10,028 nt of DNA from Gammaproteobacteria bacterium RIFCSPLOWO2_02_FULL_56_15 (GTDB lineage: Bacteria > Pseudomonadota > Gammaproteobacteria > Eutrophobiales > Eutrophobiaceae). Every line of letters begins with the position of its first letter. Position 1 is the first letter of the stretch. The notes under the pieces were generated by a model, which worked only from the letters and a program-made list of their open reading frames with translations, did not search any database and was not told where the DNA came from. The DNA lies in assembly GCA_001801825.1 (NCBI GenBank), contig MGYR01000090.1, positions 1 through 10,028 on the forward strand, given 5' to 3'. The position numbers and the translations under genes are program-made. Below, piece by piece: positions 7,713 through 10,028 of this stretch.

Positions 7713-8387
7713 ATGGCTATCAGGGATTGGCCGGCCGCCGAGCGGCCCCGGGAAAAATTGCTTGCCAGGGGAGCGGGGGCCCTGTCGGATGCGGAGTTGC
7801 TCGCGATCTTCATTCGCACCGGTACGATCGGCAAGACCGCTGTCGATCTTGCGCGAGAACTGCTTAGCGAGCATCAGGGGCTGCGGAATTTGCTCGATTC
7901 CCCTCCGGGCGCACTCAATGGCTGCCATGGGCTGGGTCCGGCGAAGGTCGGACAACTCCAGGCGGCCCTGGAGCTGGGCCGGCGGTACCTGGAATCCGGG
8001 CTGCAGCGCCACGGAGCCCTCAGCAATCCGGCGGATACACGCAATTACCTCAAGGCGCGATTACGGGCCTATCCTTATGAAGTCTTCGCGGTGATCTTTC
8101 TGGATAACCGCCACCGGGTGATAGCCTTTGAAGAACTCTTCAACGGAACCATCGACGGCGCCAGCGTCCACCCCCGGGAAGTACTGCGCCGGGCCCTGTA
8201 TCATAATGCCGCGGCGCTAATCCTTGCCCATAATCACCCCTCCGGAGTCGCCGAGCCAAGCCAGGCCGATCAAGCCATAACCAGACGCCTGCAGGAGGCC
8301 CTGGCGCTGGTGGATATCCGGATACTGGATCATTTTGTCATCGGGGATCAGGAAGCGGTTTCTTTCGCTGATCGCGGCCTGTTATGA
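7713..8387 (+). CDS. radC: RadC family JAB/JAMM domain protein
   Basis: A 224-residue protein of typical length for RadC (DUF2466). The N-terminus MAIRDWPAAERPREKLLARG, followed by ALSDAELLAIFIRTG, is the standard RadC opening. A helix-hairpin-helix-like segment follows (GALNGCHGLGPAKVGQL, about 68-84). The C-terminal JAMM metalloprotease-like domain has its glutamate in FEELFNGT and the zinc-site motif HNHPSGVAEPSQAD (H-x-H plus downstream D), so the metal ligands are intact. RadC was first linked to DNA repair in E. coli, but that phenotype was later traced to another gene; its true biochemical role is unsettled. The start is fixed by AAGGAGG 5 bases upstream. It sits directly before rpmB-rpmG, as in E. 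coli and many gammaproteobacteria, but the promoter seen in the following gap suggests that rpmBG can be transcribed independently. Confidence 0.95.
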   Translation: MAIRDWPAAERPREKLLARGAGALSDAELLAIFIRTGTIGKTAVDLARELLSEHQGLRNLLDSPPGALNGCHGLGPAKVGQLQAALELGRRYLESGLQRHGALSNPADTRNYLKARLRAYPYEVFAVIFLDNRHRVIAFEELFNGTIDGASVHPREVLRRALYHNAAALILAHNHPSGVAEPSQADQAITRRLQEALALVDIRILDHFVIGDQEAVSFADRGLL

Positions 8388-8431
8388 GTCTTGTACCAGG
8401 TTTCAGGGGTATGGATACCGATGTTTGATAC

Positions 8432-8460
8432 TTGGCGTGGCGGGATTTTCCGGGTAGAAT
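8432..8460 (+). promoter_or_regulatory. Predicted sigma-70 promoter for rpmB-rpmG
   Basis: TTGGCG (8432-8437, 4 of 6 matches to the -35 consensus) and TAGAAT (8455-8460, 5 of 6 matches to the -10 consensus) are separated by the ideal 17 bases. They lie in the gap after radC, about 35 bases before the rpmB ATG, predicting a start site near 8467. The bases after the -10 box are CCGCGG, a GC-rich discriminator of the kind found at ribosomal promoters that are repressed by ppGpp/DksA in the stringent response (family knowledge; regulation inferred). A TTGATA at 8425-8430 is also present but lies 24 bases from the -10 box, too far to pair with it. Confidence 0.65.
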
Positions 8461-8495
8461 CCGCGGTCCTTCAAGTTATTGTACGGAATTCAGCA

Positions 8496-8732
8496 ATGTC
8501 GCGAGTATGCCAAGTCACCGGGAAAAGACCAATGACCGGTAATAACGTGTCCCATGCCCATAACCGGACCAAGCGCCGGTTTCTGCCTAATCTGCATGAT
8601 CGGCGTTTCTGGGTCGCGGCCGAGAAGCGGTGGATCAGGTTGCGCGTCAGCACCAAGGGCCTCCGGATAATTGACAAATATGGCATTGAGAAGATAGTTT
8701 CAGACCTCCGCGCCCGCGGTGAGAAGGTCTGA
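8496..8732 (+). CDS. rpmB: 50S ribosomal protein L28
   Basis: A 78-residue protein that matches bacterial L28 along its whole length: MSRVCQVTGKRP, GNNVSHAHNRTKRRFLPNL, RFWVAAEKRWIRLRVSTKGL, and a C-terminal LRARGEKV, very close to gammaproteobacterial L28. Only one cysteine (C5) is present, so this is the form without the paired zinc-binding cysteines. The frame stays open upstream to an ATG at 8391, but that would add 35 residues absent from L28 and would overlap the predicted promoter, so ATG 8496 is the start. Its Shine-Dalgarno sequence is weak (GGA at 8485-8487). rpmG follows after 11 bases, and the two form the usual rpmBG operon. L28 is a component of the large ribosomal subunit. Confidence 0.98.
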   Translation: MSRVCQVTGKRPMTGNNVSHAHNRTKRRFLPNLHDRRFWVAAEKRWIRLRVSTKGLRIIDKYGIEKIVSDLRARGEKV

Positions 8733-8737
8733 AGGAG
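8732..8737 (+). promoter_or_regulatory. Shine-Dalgarno sequence of rpmG overlapping the rpmB stop
   Basis: AAGGAG begins at the last base of the rpmB TGA and lies 6 bases before ATG 8744. A ribosome terminating on rpmB covers this site, so translation of L28 and L33 is probably coupled to keep their amounts equal (inference). Confidence 0.8.
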
Positions 8738-8743
8738 ACCTCC

Positions 8744-8908
8744 ATGGCTACTACCAGAGAAAAGATTCGTATGGTTTCCTCCGCCGGAACCGGACATTTC
8801 TACACCACCACCAAGAACAAACGCACCAAGCCGGACAAGCTGGAACTGAAGAAGTATGACCCGGTGGTCCGCAAGCATGTGATGTACAAGGAAGGCAAGA
8901 TCAAATAA
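8744..8908 (+). CDS. rpmG: 50S ribosomal protein L33
   Basis: A 54-residue protein with the L33 pattern: MATTREKIRMVSSAGTGHFY, TTTKNKRTKPDKLELKKYDP, then VVRKHVMYKEGKIK. It has no cysteine at all, so it is the zinc-independent form with no CxxC pairs, as is usual in gammaproteobacteria. The start is set by AAGGAG at 8732-8737. It is the second gene of the rpmBG pair; mutM, which follows in E. coli, is not present here, and an ABC transporter gene comes next after 246 bases. Confidence 0.98.
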   Translation: MATTREKIRMVSSAGTGHFYTTTKNKRTKPDKLELKKYDPVVRKHVMYKEGKIK

Positions 8909-8929
8909 CCCGGCGGTTGGCCCGTGCAG

Positions 8930-8944
8930 GGGCGCGCGGCGCCC
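8930..8944 (+). terminator. GC-rich hairpin after rpmG, possible terminator
   Basis: GGGCGC (8930-8935) and GCGCCC (8939-8944) form a perfect 6-base-pair stem with a GCG loop, 21 bases after the rpmG stop. Position and stability suit termination or 3'-end protection of the rpmBG mRNA, but no T-run follows, so intrinsic termination is not demonstrated. Confidence 0.35.
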
Positions 8945-9033
8945 AGGGTCACCGAATTCACAGCCATTGCTTTGTAAGCGGCTCCTTCCCCGCATGTGAC
9001 AACCCATGGTGTAAGCTGATCCCACCGACGTGT

Positions 9034-9049
9034 TCTGTGGGTCTGTGGG
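9034..9049 (+). repeat. Tandem duplication of an 8-mer
   Basis: TCTGTGGG occurs twice in direct succession (9034-9041 and 9042-9049) in the gap between rpmG and the ABC transporter gene, just before the 15-base dyad. It may be simple slippage, or a pair of half-sites for a DNA-binding protein; the sequence does not decide. Confidence 0.6.
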
Positions 9050-9053
9050 CCAG

Positions 9054-9068
9054 ACAGGCGGCGCCTGT
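9054..9068. promoter_or_regulatory. 15-base dyad, candidate operator upstream of ABC transporter gene
   Basis: ACAGGCG (9054-9060), a central G (9061) and CGCCTGT (9062-9068) form a perfect 7+1+7 inverted repeat 86 bases before the ABC ATPase start. Its size and lack of a loop fit a dimeric regulator site better than an RNA hairpin. No convincing -35/-10 pair can be read nearby (a TACTAT lies at 9081-9086 without a good -35 box), so the operator role is a guess. I do not match it to a known regulator. Confidence 0.35.
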
Positions 9069-9154
9069 TGGTATTTACGGTACTATCATCGGTCCCTCAT
9101 CGGCAGACTGCATGTATATGAATCCCCTGCAACGTCTGGAATAATAGCGGTGTG

Positions 9155-10028
9155 ATGACGGGGGAGGCATTGGTATCGGTGGCGGGAGTCTCGCGCTATT
9201 ACGGGGACCGTTGCGCCGTTTCCGATCTGGAATTCAACCTGGATCGTGGTCAGGTGCTTGGATTGCTGGGTCCCAATGGGGCCGGGAAAACCACGACCAT
9301 GCAGATGCTTGCCGGTGTCCTGCCTCCCAGCCAGGGACGGGTGTGTATCGTGGGCCATGACATCCACCTCCGGCCGCAGCAGGCGAAGCTGCATATCGGC
9401 TATCTCCCTGACCAACCCCCGTTGTACACGGATCTAACCGTCGACGAATATCTGCTTTTTTGCGCCCGCTTGCATCGCCTGTCCGGCAGTGCCGCCCGGG
9501 ATGCCGTCAGCCAGTCTAAGACGCGTTGTGGACTGGAGGCTGTGGGTCGGCGGCTGATCGCCAACCTGTCACGAGGCTTTCAGCAGCGTACCGGTATTGC
9601 CCAGGCCATCCTGCATGCGCCGTCGGTCATTATCCTGGATGAACCCACCACCGGACTCGATCCCGGGCAGAACCTGGAGCTTCGCAAACTGATCCGATCG
9701 CTTGGACGGGAGCATGCGGTGATCCTCAGCACCCATATCCTGAGCGAGGTCGAGGCCTGCTGCGACCGGGTGCAGATCATCCATGAGGGCAGACTGGTGC
9801 TGGATGAGGCCGTACACAAATTCCGGCAGTCCTCGGGTCCTTACCGATTTGCAATTGCCCTCATGCAACCCCCTGCGCTGGAGGCGCTCTGCGCCATCCG
9901 GGGTATCACGGCTGTGGAAAGCGGCGGTGATCAACGCTTCCATATCGAGTGCGAAGACGCTACGCACGCACCTGCCAGGCTGGTGGAGGCAGCGGCCGCC
10001 TCCGGGTGGGGTTTGTATGAACTGGCTC
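9155..10028 (+). CDS. ABC transporter ATP-binding protein, GldA-like export type (3' truncated by window edge)
   Basis: The first 291 codons of an ABC ATPase, still open at the right edge. Motifs from ATG 9155 are Walker A GPNGAGKT (39-46), a Q-loop region GYLPDQPPLY (82-91), signature LSRGFQQR (138-145, a variant of LSGGQ), Walker B VIILDE (158-163), D-loop TTGLDP (165-170) and the switch histidine in STHILSEVE (H194). PPLYTDLTVDEYL and the GLDPGQ ending resemble the GldA/CcmA/NosF type of ABC-2 exporters. The part after about 215 is the C-terminal accessory region common in that type. A permease gene would be expected next, outside the window. GTG 9152 is an adjacent alternative start. A GGGGGAGG at 9160-9167 inside the gene might serve GTG 9179, but that would remove the first beta strand. 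The Shine-Dalgarno sequence for ATG is weak (GGA at 9138-9140). The transported substrate is unknown. Confidence 0.92.
   Translation, partial: MTGEALVSVAGVSRYYGDRCAVSDLEFNLDRGQVLGLLGPNGAGKTTTMQMLAGVLPPSQGRVCIVGHDIHLRPQQAKLHIGYLPDQPPLYTDLTVDEYLLFCARLHRLSGSAARDAVSQSKTRCGLEAVGRRLIANLSRGFQQRTGIAQAILHAPSVIILDEPTTGLDPGQNLELRKLIRSLGREHAVILSTHILSEVEACCDRVQIIHEGRLVLDEAVHKFRQSSGPYRFAIALMQPPALEALCAIRGITAVESGGDQRFHIECEDATHAPARLVEAAAASGWGLYELA

Noticed and set aside
8425..8460. TTGATA (8425-8430) as the -35 box of the rpmB promoter
   Set aside because: It is 24 bases from the TAGAAT box; TTGGCG at 17 bases fits far better.
8391..8495. N-terminal extension of L28 to ATG 8391
   Set aside because: L28 has a fixed N-terminus MSRVCQ, and the extension covers the predicted promoter.
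8917..9144. A 75-residue plus-strand open frame between rpmG and the ABC gene
   Set aside because: No Shine-Dalgarno sequence, cysteine- and proline-rich composition without a domain, and it runs through the hairpin, tandem repeat and dyad.

Overview
The window looks like a chromosomal segment of a GC-rich gammaproteobacterium. The main evidence is the radC-rpmB-rpmG order, which is the classical enterobacterial/gammaproteobacterial arrangement, together with an L28 that begins MSRVCQVTGKRP and a cysteine-free L33. Genus cannot be fixed from this stretch. All genes lie on the + strand, and no gene-free stretch exceeds 300 bases. I see no tRNA, rRNA, insertion sequence, CRISPR array or phage gene.

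Region 1 (1-7556) is a tightly packed operon: the C-terminal end of a TPR protein, a MoxR-type AAA+ ATPase, a DUF58 protein with a von Willebrand A (vWA) MIDAS motif, a 664-residue BatA-like membrane protein with a second vWA domain, and a 1132-residue DUF4175-type membrane protein with a long coiled-coil tail. Gaps are 13, 19, 3 and 2 bases. This is a MoxR/vWA cassette. MoxR ATPases with vWA partners are thought to act as chaperone-like machines that remodel or activate target complexes or insert cofactors, but the target of this version is not known to me. From hydrophobicity and the positive-inside rule, MoxR and DUF58 should be cytoplasmic, while the bulk of the BatA-like and DUF4175 proteins should face the periplasm.

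Region 2 (7557-7712) is a 156-base gap with a REP-like imperfect palindrome and the strong ribosome binding site of the next gene. Region 3 (7713-8908) holds radC, a good candidate promoter, then rpmB and rpmG (ribosomal proteins L28 and L33), with rpmG's Shine-Dalgarno sequence overlapping the rpmB stop codon. Region 4 (8909-9154) is a 246-base gap with a GC-rich hairpin just after rpmG, a tandem 8-mer and a near-perfect 15-base dyad. Region 5 (9155-end) is a truncated ABC-transporter ATPase of the GldA-like exporter type, probably the first gene of an ABC-2 export operon that continues outside the window.

The only part that could be called a poorly described system is the MoxR/DUF58/BatA-like/DUF4175 cassette. 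Its component families are known, so the novelty lies in its unknown function and two-compartment layout rather than in unknown proteins.
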